Shown: one piece after another, positions 46,401 through 54,569 of the stretch
Position numbering within the stretch: position 1 is the first letter of the stretch
How the letters are laid out: every line of letters starts with the position of its first letter
NCBI GenBank assembly: GCA_964036665.1
Contig: OZ038528.1
Coordinates: 26,337,245-26,401,244, forward strand
Length of the DNA stretch: 64,000 bases
Direction of reading: 5' to 3'
Origin: Gordius sp. MW1
Taxonomy: Eukaryota > Nematomorpha > Gordioida > Gordea > Gordiidae
Made by a program: the position numbers and the translations under genes
Notes under the pieces: generated by a model
Databases searched by the model: none
Told to the model about the DNA's origin: nothing
Seen by the model: only the letters and a program-made list of their open reading frames with translations

Positions 46401-48895
46401 CCCACAAAACCAAGTATTTATTCTATTTTATACTGGATAGCTCTATATATGATATAAAAGTTGATTTTAGATAATCTGTTAACTACAAGAGTTATGAACT
46501 TGTACTTTAATACAGAGAATTTTAATTGTAAAATAAACAATACACGACGTGTCGCATTTATAAACAATAGCATGATTTGGAACGTTGATAAAAAACCTAA
46601 TTGATATTTAATTTTTTAAAGTAGAATAAGTTACTAAACTTATAAATATATTTATTATATATGATAAATTTACTTGAAGTCAAATATTTAGGTTTCCCGC
46701 CTCTAACACTTAGTATAGGATATAGGTTTTTCTCCCAAGTTAAATAACACTTTAATTGCTAGTTAAACTAAAATAAAAAAACACCTCCTAGCAAGATTAT
46801 TTTTACCAAGACTAAGTTAGTTTGATGAATGACAATGCGCACCATCATGAGTAGGAAGGTATCTCAAGATTTATAAAAATAAGTAAGTTAAGGTAAACGA
46901 TAAATCGGGTAATAACCATTTCCATAAAAACTGTAACATTGTTGTATTTAAAGGATTTAAAGTCAGAATTATTTTAATCCTTACAAAGATAACTAAATCG
47001 TTTTGAGAAGTGTAAATTAACAAAAATATCCTGCTAGGTTTATGCATGTTAACAATTTTTTAGCAGGTAGAAAAATACTTGAGGGATTTCGAGATTGTGG
47101 AAGATACATGGATACATCATTGTACCAACGAAACTCGTAGAAAAGTGTGTATCGCTCTAACACTCATGAGCAATTATAGGATAGTTCTATTGGAAGACCC
47201 TTTTGAAGGTTTGCCAATATTATTTTTTGTGTATATAACTTTTAGTAATCTTATTATTATTATTAAATTATTGTTAAGTATTATATTTTTAAAAGATTTT
47301 AGAATATTTAAAATTTTCAAAGTGTCTAATATGTATAAAAACATTAAAATCTATGACGTTAAACAAATAATCGCCCATTATGATTCATTTCCCAACCAAT
47401 TTTACATATTTACCATATTTGCCCAAATTTTTAAACTATTTTAATAATATTATACAGGTTTAAACGGAAATATAAGAAATGTCTTACGAGATTATATACT
47501 TCAGAAGATCAATCAAGATCATATTGTGTTAATATTTACTAGTAGTCTGGAAAGCTATGATATATTTTCCGAAATTGCAGTGTTAGTTAATGGACAACTT
47601 AAATATAATGGATTGCACAAAGAATTACTATCAAGGTATTCGCCATATATCCGAATCGAAAATTACATCTCTACATGTATTTTCCCTTGTTACACCCCTG
47701 TTGTATCATAATATTTGTTAGGTATTTAAGCCCCAGCCTTCGCACTTTTAAGTGCAGCTTTGATATAGAGTATGGCTTTGATAAAGTAGAGAGACAGTGT
47801 TTAATCAATTAAAATATTTTTTATTTTGCTGTTAAAATTAAGTAAAGGTTCTATATTAAAATTGCCTATGTTGACATTTCTATATTCTTTAATTCCGGGT
47901 GCCTTTAAAATCTACAATATTTCTAAAAGAAAGATTAAGATTTATTTGGCTCAATTTTGTTGGTTAAAAGAGACGCGCTTATAGAATGATTGTCGAATAA
48001 TATCTTACCTGTTATATGGCATATTATTGAGCTCTAAATTTCCCCAAAGTTTGTAATTGTCTCCTCGTTATCGTTAATCACCGCTGTAATTCTGTTGTTG
48101 TATGAACATTATAAGAATTTTACCCTTGTTGTGAATCAATATCTATCAGGAGGTGGTGATAAAATCTTAAATTGTTACATATAAATGATTGTCATTTATT
48201 ATTTAACTCAGCTCAACAATTAGTCTTTGTTCCTTTTAGATTTTGGATTAAAGTATCCTCATATATGTAAATATGTTATGAACTTAAATGTCTGTAGTTT
48301 AAATTTTATGGTATGGAGCAGTCATGAAATATAAAAATTGCAAAAGAAACTGCCTCCAAAGTTGCAATTTTTCTTGTCAAAGAAGTTAAAAAATAGGTTT
48401 TCAAAATTTTTATGCCTTTCAAAAACACCTAAATTTATTAGAGATGTAACTTTTATTTAACAAAATAAAAATTTTACAATTAATCCACGTTACACCTATA
48501 ATTTAATAAGTATACCTTCTTATTTCCATCTTTTTATTACATTTTTTACATACTACTTAATTGGTAAAATTTTAACCTAAATATATATACAAATTTCAAT
48601 TAAAATACAAAATATATTTTTAATTGTTTGTAGTTATGAATTTGATTTGGGTATAAGCTGTTTATAAAATTGAATGCGAAGTCACAGAACAAGTTTCTTA
48701 ACAAGATCCATGACTTATTGGCTCAAAGAATTACAGGATTTTATCCCTTAAGCAAATTCCTTATGGTGAACTCCTCGTATATTCTAGTAAGTTAATATTG
48801 CATTTAGATTATAAAGATATCAATTATGAAATTAACGTTTATTTTGAATTAGCAAATTTATTTTCAAATATTTTACTTTATATCTCTACGTTTTA
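31475..48895 (+). CDS. ABCA: ABCA-family (ABCA1-like) transporter gene, apparently ATPase-dead; split by an LTR element
   Basis: About 24 exons on the plus strand can be ordered by their match to the ABCA1 layout: ECD1, TMD1, NBD1, linker, TMD2 with ECD2, NBD2 and C-terminal tail. Exons (approximate): 31509-31641, 31784-31872, 31924-31940, 31976-32029, 32311-32563, 33619-33732, 33772-34417, 34489-34912, 35162-35527, 35677-35864, 35915-36029, 36630-36837, 36879-37069, 37154-37187, 39008-39237, 39284-39655 (internal structure unclear), 40379-41320, 41422-45118 (interrupted by the LTR element 41532-44965), 45182-45404, 45436-45844, 45905-46113, 47067-47208, 47458-47635, 48634-48786, and possibly 48808-48895. 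Nearly all joins keep phase. Family members export lipids from membranes using ATP. Here both nucleotide-binding domains lack their catalytic motifs, so a non-transport or non-hydrolytic role, or early decay, must be considered. The TM1 exon and the last C-terminal exon are not found. Confidence 0.85.
34489..35527 (+). CDS. ABCA: ABCA gene: first membrane domain exons (TM2-TM6)
   Basis: Exon 34489-34912 starts EFLRSIKTPMS and runs through hydrophobic spans: LCWLPYVALIIISMI, the cytoplasmic EEKENKRKMYYKMFGV (the ABCA EKE.R.KE.M..MG motif), HTLWTISWIFTYLFPAIIIS and later LIIFIIVFLQGFASISFG. A 249-bp intron leads to exon 35162-35527 with VPLPVACYTQLMELF, DGLQWNNW (ABCA GIQW.N), a last span FNVFILFLYAEVYIALGLCV, then a basic stretch and IFEPEIRNEF, the FEPEP region preceding NBD1. 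The exons join in phase 0. Spans and intervening motifs are complete, showing purifying selection acted on this half until recently. Confidence 0.85.
35677..37069 (+). CDS. ABCA: ABCA gene: degenerate nucleotide-binding domain 1
   Basis: Exons 35677-35864, 35915-36029, 36630-36837 and 36879-37069 are separated by introns of 50, 600 and 41 bp, all in phase. LLENMTCSFYQNEITYLYAD aligns without gaps to the ABCA1 NBD1 start. Walker A GHNGAGKTT is replaced by ADSPATIDT (Lys to Ile), and the Q-loop region CPQ by ASE. The LTVEENLWFFVKLAK segment is well kept. The signature LSGGM becomes LARNK. Walker B VVILDEP becomes VVLLKEA (Asp to Lys). The switch region LSTHHMDEAD becomes LTSQLVPVAT, with no His, followed by a good CDRIAFVMQGKLLCSGS. 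The fold is recognisable and open, yet no residue needed for ATP hydrolysis is kept apart from a Glu next to Walker B. A non-catalytic domain is the simplest reading. Confidence 0.85.
37154..39655 (+). CDS. ABCA: ABCA gene: linker after NBD1 and start of TMD2
   Basis: A 34-bp exon (37154-37187, NETQTLPVLPK) joins in phase across a 1.82-kb intron to 39008-39237. This reads DDYPLETIKQMVSKFIGGIE, KVYEFTLPYDSK and LGIHNIDLYDSCITD, matching the regulatory segment of ABCA proteins (..E..Y.LP.. and LGI..Y.IS.TTLE). A 46-bp intron leads to 39284, VFEVLKGRN, the VFLKV end. Then 39390-39655 contains KVWRKELKAYGFFKALTELN, the basic stretch and span that open TMD2, and YPIPLTT, ending at a strong donor (gtaagt, 39656). 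Exact splicing between 39330 and 39540 is unclear. The 1.82-kb intron holds three diverged ~115-bp repeats and a hAT-like end. Confidence 0.7.
38310..38640. repeat. Three diverged ~115-bp repeats in an ABCA intron
   Basis: The phrase tttggtgaca(a/g)ttgtcataattg(t)cg(t)tta recurs near 38318, 38430 and 38556. Each copy is followed by an AT-rich stretch and aaaatt(g/a)(g/a)tgggt. They are followed at 38644-38690 by a GC-rich end resembling the right end of the hAT-type element at 11181-11892. Confidence 0.65.
40379..41320 (+). CDS. ABCA: ABCA gene: second extracellular domain exon
   Basis: This 942-bp exon starts after acceptor ttattcag and ends at donor gtaatc. Its frame runs TRDSNDNTTSTGIFDESKEF to NEKSHIR. 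It contains NKCICLDKDGQNQCF, the paired-Cys C.C..DG..C of ABCA ECD2, WSNLITGVDIKKLSKFFLKN (ABCA TG.NIS.YLV.T), INTIGGYDKI (YGG.S.G), YVKIWYDNRLKIGMASFLTL (VKVWFNNKGWHA..SFLN), and GILTINHPIFNEKS (GIT..NHPLN). The start at 40379 is supported because the two leftover bases of the upstream exon plus the first base here restore the frame. It is one of the best-preserved parts of the gene. Confidence 0.85.
41422..45404 (+). CDS. ABCA: ABCA gene: TMD2 exon split by LTR element, and following exon
   Basis: Exon part 1 (41422-41531) reads RLMITYGTHIAIILLTLNIL and GLIKSSSSYELLERL. The LTR element (41532-44965) follows with the 5-bp duplication ACTTG. Host sequence after it (44971-45118) reads EPYHAIGYTIAHLISNSVIQ, LALLALVFILQTII and FVILFFISFR, the WD/SN..W..NY and following spans of ABCA TMD2, ending at donor gtataaa. 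The two host parts are in the same frame across one copy of the duplication, so the exon was intact before insertion. Exon 45182-45404 continues LAYIPYMGLLCRLFNSNRPS, NVLITVLCVLADLTLNILPR and FPPFSFFKGLLL (ABCA IFPHFCLGRGL). The insertion would interrupt TMD2 in transcripts from this allele unless it is spliced out. Confidence 0.85.
41532..41821 (-). repeat. 3' LTR of the Gypsy element
   Basis: It is a 290-bp terminal repeat, TGTTGGGATC...CCTCTACA in plus orientation, matching 44676-44965. The tandem motif atcacgcgat recurs inside. Adjacent ctcccccctttttt, reversed, is the polypurine tract. Confidence 0.9.
43029..43260 (-). repeat. Internal, diverged LTR inside the Gypsy element
   Basis: This 232-bp segment begins tgttatagtc and ends tcctccaca. 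It shares the long cgcgcgacgaatataaaatg and cacgcgataaggaagataat blocks with the outer LTRs but has gaps and substitutions. It is bordered by the same polypurine side (cttcccccctttt) and by the tail of an integrase frame. It marks a join between two related subfamilies within one mobile unit. Confidence 0.85.
44676..44965 (-). repeat. 5' LTR of the Gypsy element
   Basis: It is a 290-bp terminal repeat identical by eye to 41532-41821. On the minus strand it is followed by tttggcgtcgtgagtagg, the position of the primer-binding site (TGGCG...), possibly for a tRNA-Arg-like primer. Confidence 0.9.
45436..47635 (+). CDS. ABCA: ABCA gene: last membrane span and degenerate nucleotide-binding domain 2
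   Basis: After a 31-bp intron (45405-45435), exon 45436-45844 gives KMCYSFSYRHAIYDESQEVV, a span SFLFFAIVYSVIEIAI, a basic linker and EFKIWMKDVTTTVLKNINIQ IHNKKCFGIL. Exons 45905-46113, 47067-47208 and 47458-47635 continue in phase. Walker A GVNGAGKSS becomes DLNKANSNC (no Lys). IGYYPTSQINKYLTPRETLV aligns with IGYCPQ...LTGREHL but with Gln replaced. The signature SGGN becomes TNET. Walker B VFLDEP becomes VLLEDP, with Asp and Glu exchanged. LTSHSMEE becomes FTSSLESY with the switch His missing. The rest, including EIAVLVNGQLKYNG, is normal. So NBD2, usually the more conserved half, is degenerate in the same motifs as NBD1 while staying open. Confidence 0.85.
46114..47066. other. ABCA intron, nothing recognised
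   Basis: This 950-bp AT-rich intron starts cag|gttaat and ends with acceptor tttttagcag. No repeat or open frame recognised. Confidence 0.6.
47636..48633. other. ABCA intron, nothing recognised
   Basis: AT-rich DNA between NBD2 and the candidate C-terminal exon. A short frame at its start is readthrough past the donor. No repeat recognised. Confidence 0.55.
48634..48895 (+). CDS. ABCA: ABCA gene: probable C-terminal exons with a possible frameshift
   Basis: After acceptor tgtttgtag the text reads SYEFDLG in the expected phase, then one base shifts, and it continues YKLFIKLNAKSQNKFLNKIH, DLLAQRITGFYPLSKFL. This parallels the ABCA1 tail after NBD2 (FGDGYTIVVRI...F..AFPGS.L). Either a single base is missing near 48651 (real lesion or sequencing error) or a different acceptor (gtataag) is used. 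The exon ends at donor gtaagt (48787). A further candidate, 48808-48895, reads YKDINYEINVYFELANLFSN, like the ABCA..L..L..IFS segment, but its phase does not fit the preceding donor. The final VSQTTLxQVF exon is not found before 49440. Confidence 0.5.
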
Positions 48896-49449
48896 TTTAT
48901 GATTTCACCTAAATTCGGGTAATTGTCTCTTCGGGTCTCTTTAGAGCTGGAAACTTTCTACTTTTTACCACCTCGTCATTTGCTTCTTTAGTCGCCTAGG
49001 TTCCTCTTTTATTCAATATTTATATTTTGATCATTTTAATTAACTTGATTAACTCTGCCATCCTTCTAAATTGTTTCGTGAACCAACCCCATTTAAAATA
49101 TATTTTGGGCTTCATCGGGTTTGATTTTTTTATTCAAACATTTTGTAAATTTCATATGCGATAAAAATAAATTTATCGTGATATGTCGTGACCTTTTCCA
49201 ACTAAACTTAGATAGTTTTACATTTAATTGACGCTAGCACTGATCTCGTCGAAAAAATTTCATTTCCTCTCGTTTCGCCATTAAAATTCTCGTCTCGATA
49301 TTGAGTCAGTTTTTCAGAATCTTGTCTCGTCTCGAAACTCAGATTTTTACCTGTTATTTCCGCATCACTATATTTAAAATTTTCGGAAACAAAATCCTTT
49401 TATAATCATTGCGCTGATGTTATTTTTTATTCTCTATATTGATAATTAA

Positions 49450-49521
49450 CGTTAGCACAATCTGTGCTCGCTGTTAGGTGCACTAGGCAGAACAATAGCA
49501 TATAAAAATGCTCGAGCAGCG
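49450..49521. repeat. Second copy of the interior of the 5374 MITE
   Basis: gttagcacaat(c/g)tgtgctcgct and ggcagaacaatagcatataa occur here and at 5442-5513, including a TATA-like tataaaaatgctcgag. No TIRs are visible here, so it is a fragment or an older element, apparently followed by a CATGGGCGTAGCC MITE end at 49600-49620. Confidence 0.75.
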
Positions 49522-49784
49522 AGTCGAAACAGCAAATTTTTGAATGCAAAAATCCTTAAAAATTAAAAAAATAATATTTTGCCCCTCCCTACTTAATCCA
49601 AAACCTGGCTACGCCCATGGCTAAATCTGTTCAAGCATTGAGCAGATTTAGAAACTTTAAATATTTGCTCATATTATATATCATAAATAAATTAAAGAAT
49701 TTCGCCCGCCCCCCTTATTTTGTTCCGGCTGTTTTACCCCCCACCCCTTTTAACCCTCTTTTTTACCCGGGGGGAGGGAAGGGC

Positions 49785-49828
49785 GGGGGTAATTTGCCCC
49801 GTTTTTTGCCCCGGGGCAAATTACCCCC
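49785..49828. repeat. GC-rich perfect hairpin
   Basis: gggggtaatttgccccg (49785-49801) and cggggcaaattaccccc (49812-49828) are perfect 17-bp reverse complements around a 10-base loop (ttttttgccc). They sit within a G/C-run-rich patch (49700-49885). The patch is compositionally unlike its AT-rich surroundings. The open frame across it (49617-49886) is not a credible protein. Confidence 0.85.
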
Positions 49829-49885
49829 ATTCCCTGGGAAAGGGAGAGGGGAGTTAAAGGGTGGCGAAGGGGGGGGGGAGCGGTA

Positions 49886-50700
49886 GCGTTTAACAACTAA
49901 TATAATGGCGTACACTTTCTCGAACAATATTAATATCTAGTGATATTTCGGAAGGGGGAAGGGTTTTTGGCGCCTTTGTATTTAACTTAGAAGTTATTAA
50001 AGACTAAGGAGTAATGAGAAATTTAACAGTAAAAAGGAATAAGAATAAAGCTTATTTTCTATTTGTATCACCAGAAATCCTAATTTACTTAAGATCTTTC
50101 CTTGGGCCTTATCTTTACTATTTTCGGTATACACAGAAATCCCCTGCTTATCTACAATCCCCTCTTACGTTAATAGAGCATAGGCGCTGATAATAATTTA
50201 TAAGTAAGGGTGTATTTAATAGTAATCATTCCCATGCAATATCCATCGCATCCGTGAAAGGAATCGCCATGTTATTTTTTGCCGCTCTATTTTAATTCTG
50301 TGGTCTTATCCATCATTGTCATAGTATTCATTAAAAATATCTCATTCCAACACTAGTGATGATAATTGAGCGTAATAGTTTAAACCTCAGCTCTGAGTAT
50401 AACCTATACTGAAAGAGACCACCGGGGCGGGGCACCATTTGGTCGTTGTGGATACGACATTTCGGAAATAGCCATTATTATAAAATCGTAAAAAAATTTG
50501 TTCTATAAATTATTTTGATTATAATTCAGTTATTGTATATAGGTATATCTCCCTGGCACAAACCTTTATAAGATTTTGCTCTTGATGGAACCAGTAAGAA
50601 AACTATACGAGTTTGAGGATTATTCTATTACAAAATCTACCTTGAAAGAAGTAAAGAAATTATATTACATTTATTTTATGTAGTCAAAAATATCCGTTTA
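49886..50700. other. No gene seen
   Basis: AT-rich DNA without recognised motifs. No frame over about 50 codons with normal composition. Confidence 0.45.
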
Positions 50701-50701
50701 C

Positions 50702-51040
50702 ATAAATGTCATTGTATAAAATCGGTGGATTAGGATTGATAGCGTAGGTAGAGGGAAAAGGAACACAATATTCGGACCTTTTTCCTATCTCTATGTGTAT
50801 CTATTCTATTCTTATAAAAACATCCATCCCTACAATTGCTAATAACCAGTTTTTGTATTTTTTTTTATTATATCTATATCATCGTTGTTATAATCACTTT
50901 ACTTCTATTTTATGTTTTGAGACTTCATCTTCCCTTTTTTTTCCCTGAAGATGGACCATAAGTGTTCGAAATATTGTGTTCCTTTTCCCTCTACCTACGC
51001 TATCAATCCTAATCCACCGATTTTATACAATGACATTTAT
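50702..51040. mobile_element. Penelope-type terminal inverted repeat structure
   Basis: The left arm (50702-50775) and right arm (50966-51040) are reverse complements over about 75 bp (shared text includes attgtataaaatcggtggat and gtagagggaaaaggaacac). Between them lie ttcttataaaaacatccatc, also found at about 4600-4630 next to the GIY-YIG fragments, and gaagatggaccataagtgtt followed by cgaaatattg, a phrase typical of the 3' end of Penelope-like elements. It is likely the 3' remnant of a Penelope-like element with its inverted pLTR portion. Confidence 0.65.
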
Positions 51041-51500
51041 ACATTTATTTTACTTAGAAAATTATTTATATGCCTCCTTTACTTTTAAAACTTAAACTTA
51101 TAATAACAAGGCGCTTACATATTGATTTATTGAGTTATATTATGTATTAGCTATTTTTATTCATTTCTATTTGCACGTGGGTCAACAGATTTAACATTGA
51201 AGAATCAAGTTATAGTTAAACAAAATTTAATTTATTTTTTCAAGGGGAACTAATTCAGTCTTCAAACTAAGCTAAATTTTAGTTTGATGAAACAAAAGAT
51301 AAAGGACATTTAATGAAAATACTATTTAATTTATAAAAAACAAACTTTAGTAGGCATATCTAAAAGCAGATGGAATAAAATTGAACTAAAGCAAGAATGA
51401 ATTTTTAAGATAAGTATCTTAAAGAGGGGCTGTGTAGTTATAGATCAAAAAAACAAAACCAACTAAATCTAATATATTGTATAATTAATTGCTATGCAAT
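51041..51500. other. No gene seen
   Basis: AT-rich sequence, nothing recognised. Confidence 0.45.
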
Positions 51501-51965
51501 TTATGGGATCGTTTTTTGGTGTCCGTCGTCCGTCGTCCGTCGTCCGTTACCCTATCTATTTGCATTGGGTATATTAGGTTATCGCTTTTTTAAATTAATG
51601 GATGAGAAAGAGGTGCCCCACCCCTCATCTCTATCTCCCTCGCTGTGTTATTTTTTAAATTAATGCATAAGAGGTGCCCCACCCCTCATCTCTATCTCCC
51701 TCGGTGTGTTATATATAAGATTTGTTAAATTATCTATTATATAATAAACATAGATAAAAGTTGTGCTATGCAATTTAACTAGTTATATAATAAACATAAA
51801 TAAAAGTTGTTTACTTTTAATTGCTATGCAATTTAACTAGTTTTGGTTATATAATAAATATAGATAAAAGTTGTTTACTTTTAATGCTATGCAATTTAAC
51901 TAGTTATAAATAAACATAAATAAAAGTTGTTTACTTTTTAATTGCTATGCAATTTAACTAGTTTT
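51488..51965. repeat. Short repeats: GTCC-GTC run, duplicated 60-mer and ~65-bp tandem units
   Basis: ggtgtccgtcgtccgtcgtc lies at 51519 onward (four GTCC(G)TC repeats). A segment with gaggtgccccacccctcatc and tctatctccctcg is duplicated at 51610 and 51668 and also occurs near 9733. Then four units of taataaacataaataaaagt and tgctatgcaatttaactag fill 51735-51962. Confidence 0.8.
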
Positions 51966-51984
51966 GGGGTTGGAATCCCGGAGT

Positions 51985-53075
51985 TTTTTTTGACTCTTAT
52001 GATTGTTCTTGTTACTATCATTGATAATAAGAATTTTTGGCCGTCCGCTGGCTGCTGACCAATGAAAAAAATGACCATTGGCCAAAATGTGAATCGAAAT
52101 TATTTTTTTCGTTTTTTTTGACTACTATAATTGTTCCTGTTTCTACCATTGCTATTATGACTTTTTGGCCGTCCGCTGGCTGCTGACCAATGTTATATAA
52201 TAAACATAAATAAAAGTTGTTTACTTTTAATTGCTATGCAATTTAACTAGTTTTTGGGTTAGAATCCCGGAGTTTTTTTTTGACTTTTATGATTGTTCTT
52301 GTTACTATCATTGATAATAAGACTTTTTGGCCGTCCGTTGGCTGCTGACCAATGAAAAAAATGACCATTGGCCAAAATGTGAATCCGAGTTTATTTTTTC
52401 GTTTTTTTTGACTATTATGATTGTTCCTGTTACTACCATTGCTATTATGACTTTTTGGCCGTCCGCTGGCTCCTGACCGATGGAAAAAATGACCATTGGC
52501 CAAAATGTGAATCGAAATTATTTTTTTCGTTTTTTTTGACTATTATGATTGTTCCTGTTCCTACCATTGCTATTATGACTTTTTGGCCGTCCGCTGGCTG
52601 CTGACCAATGGAATAAAATGACCATTGGCCAAAATGTGATTCGAAAACTTTTATTTCGTTTTTTTTGACTATTATGAATTTATATCCACTTTTATTGTGT
52701 CCTGGCTGCTGACCAATGGAAAAAAATGACCATTGGCCAAAATGTGATTCGAAAATTTTTTTTTCGTTTTTTTTACTCTTGTGAATTTATATCCACTTTT
52801 ACCGTGTGCTGGCTGCTGACCAATGGAAAAAAATGACCATTGGCCAAAATGTGAATCCGAGTTTATTTTTTCGTTTTTTTTGACTATTATGATTGTTCCT
52901 GTTACTACCATTGCTATTATGACTTTTTGGCCGTCCGCTGGCTCCTGACCGATGGAAAAAATGACCATTGGCCAAAATGTGATTCGAAATTTTTTTTTTC
53001 GTTTTTTTTTGACTTATGAATTTATATCCACTTTTACCGTGTCCTGGCTGCTTACCAATGAAAAAAATGACCATT
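51985..53075. repeat. Satellite-like array built on a GACCGTCCGCTGGCT block
   Basis: About nine copies of tttttggccgtccgctggct followed by gctgaccaatg(g)aaaaaaatgac and cattggccaaaatgtgaatc alternate with cgttttttttgactattatg and attgttcctgttactaccat. Spacing is mostly about 125-140 bp. Some copies replace the GGCCGTCC part with ccacttttaccgtgtcctgg. The block contains a short inverted repeat, CCAATGG / CCATTGG. The same block occurs singly at 53690, 53950, 63325, 63665 and 63950. The minus-strand frames here are repeat artefacts. Confidence 0.9.
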
Positions 53076-53474
53076 GCCCAAATTTTATATATAACCTAAA
53101 AATTTATTATAGATGGTCTAACAGACAGCCAACTATGTAATATATATTTTTAACCTTATAAATGCATATATATTTTTTTATTGGGTTAATATATTTCATT
53201 TAATTAGATTGTGATTTCATAGAAAACCTAAAAAGTAATATTTAAAAAAATAATATAGGTATTAGATTCTAATTTACGATAAAATATATCGATAGAAACT
53301 AACACAAAATTCGAAACCTCCTTCAAAGGTATAAGCATAGCCCGTTATTTCTAATTAAATTGAATCTACTATTAAACTCAGACACGAATTGTACTTTATT
53401 AGATGGCGCGCGTAAGTTTATATAATTAGTAAAATTTTTCTACGTGTCATAGATATTACACCGCACGTGTGGCA

Positions 53475-53635
53475 GGGAAATGTCCGATATTTTTAAAATG
53501 AAAAGGTATTTTAGGAATCTGAAAAGGTTATTTTACCCCCGGCCGCCCTGGGCACCTACGGGTAAAGTTTCGAGCGAATCGGGCTGGTAGTTTAAGAATT
53601 TAGCCCTTTTTTAAAACTAAAAAAAACTTTTTTTT
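53475..53635. repeat. Conserved dispersed block, copy 1
   Basis: gggaaatgtccgatattttt ... ccgccctgggcacctacggg ... gtttcgagcgaatcgggctg ... tagccctttt is closely repeated at 63407-63560. The core agtttcgagcgaatcgg..ggtagttt resembles the widely seen aaatttcaagcgaatcggtc..tagttt motif found inside many unrelated invertebrate transposons. Confidence 0.8.
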
Positions 53636-53813
53636 TAATTTTTTTTTTACATTAAATTAATATTTTGTTTTTGTTAATACCATTGATAATATGACTTTTT
53701 GACCGTCCGCTGGCTACTGACCGACGAAATATATTGATTTTCTAAACATAAAACACAACTTTATTATTTCATCATCTATATAAATAACATAATAACTTCT
53801 ACTATTTTAAAGC

Positions 53814-54041
53814 CAGCATGGTATAGTGGTTATAGCGCCGGCTTGTAAACTGGAGGTGTGGGGTTCAAGTCAGGGAGTGGACAAATTTTTTTTTAAATTT
53901 TTTTAAATTAAATTAATATTTGTTCATGTTAATACCAATGATAATATGAATTTTTGACCGTCCGCTGGCTACTGACCAATAAAAAAATGACCATTGGCCA
54001 AATAAATCGAAATTTTTTTTCGTTTTTGAATTGGTTAACAT
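53814..54041 (+). repeat. SINE-like unit with tRNA-derived head
   Basis: The head gccagcatggtatagtggtt (A-box-like), an anticodon-like loop cttgtaa and ggggttcaagtcaggg (B-box-like) are arranged as in a tRNA-Thr, but the T stem does not pair, so it is not a functional tRNA. It is followed by T/A-rich text (ttaaattaaattaatatt), then the gaccgtccgctggctactga block and aaatgaccattggccaaata. Confidence 0.6.
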
Positions 54042-54407
54042 TGATAATTACCCTATGTCCTCCCCTACAAGGGCCTATAACTAATTAACTAAATTATTTT
54101 GCATCTAATACCCCCTATAGGCATTCTCGCCCCTTCCCACCTTTCTCGCCCATAAATTGCATAGCAAATATGCTACGTTTATACGGAGTATAGAAGAGTT
54201 CCCCCTTCCCCTCTTCCCTTCCCCTCTTCCCTTCCCCTACTCCCCTTCCCTTCTCCCCCTTCCCACGAGGGCCGAAGGCCCGAGTTTTATTACTTTGTTT
54301 CATTTCTTTTTAAAACATAATTAATACTTGAAGATCCAAAATTTAAAACAACAAAACAAAGATATAGCTCGCTTGACTAATTATATTTAGTCGTATTGCT
54401 GATGGGC
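54042..54407. other. Pyrimidine-rich dispersed repeat, no gene
   Basis: Text from taggcattctcgccccttcc (54118) through a CCCCTTCC array (54200-54270) to cacgagggccgaaggcccga is shared with 10540-10570 and 12080-12150. The minus-strand frame at 54115-54303 is this low-complexity tract. Confidence 0.55.
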
Positions 54408-54560
54408 ATGGGCGTAGCCAGAGGGCCGCCCCCCCCCCCTAAATGGCGAAAACAAAAATTTCCACGCAAAAAGACTTAAAAATTAAAAAAAAGTTAAGTT
54501 GTGCCCCCCCCCTAATCGAACTTTTGAACGTTTCGCCCCCCCCCCCCCAATGATGGGCCT
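54408..54560. mobile_element. MITE of the CATGGGCGTAGCC family, poorly preserved right end
   Basis: It starts catgggcgtagccagaggg. The right side shows poly-C then aatgatgggcctgg instead of the usual GGCTACGCCCATG. Poly-C and poly-G runs are typical of the family. Confidence 0.5.
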
Positions 54561-54569
54561 GGTAAAAAA

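Noticed and set aside
52243-53140. Overlapping 62-98 codon frames (MVIFSIGQEPADGQK and similar)
   Set aside because: They are periodic readings of the 125-140 bp satellite; no codon-use or family support.
53814-53884. A tRNA-Thr (TGT) gene
   Set aside because: A- and B-box-like motifs and the anticodon loop are present, but the T stem and acceptor do not pair and the sequence is attached to a dispersed repeat; better explained as a SINE head.
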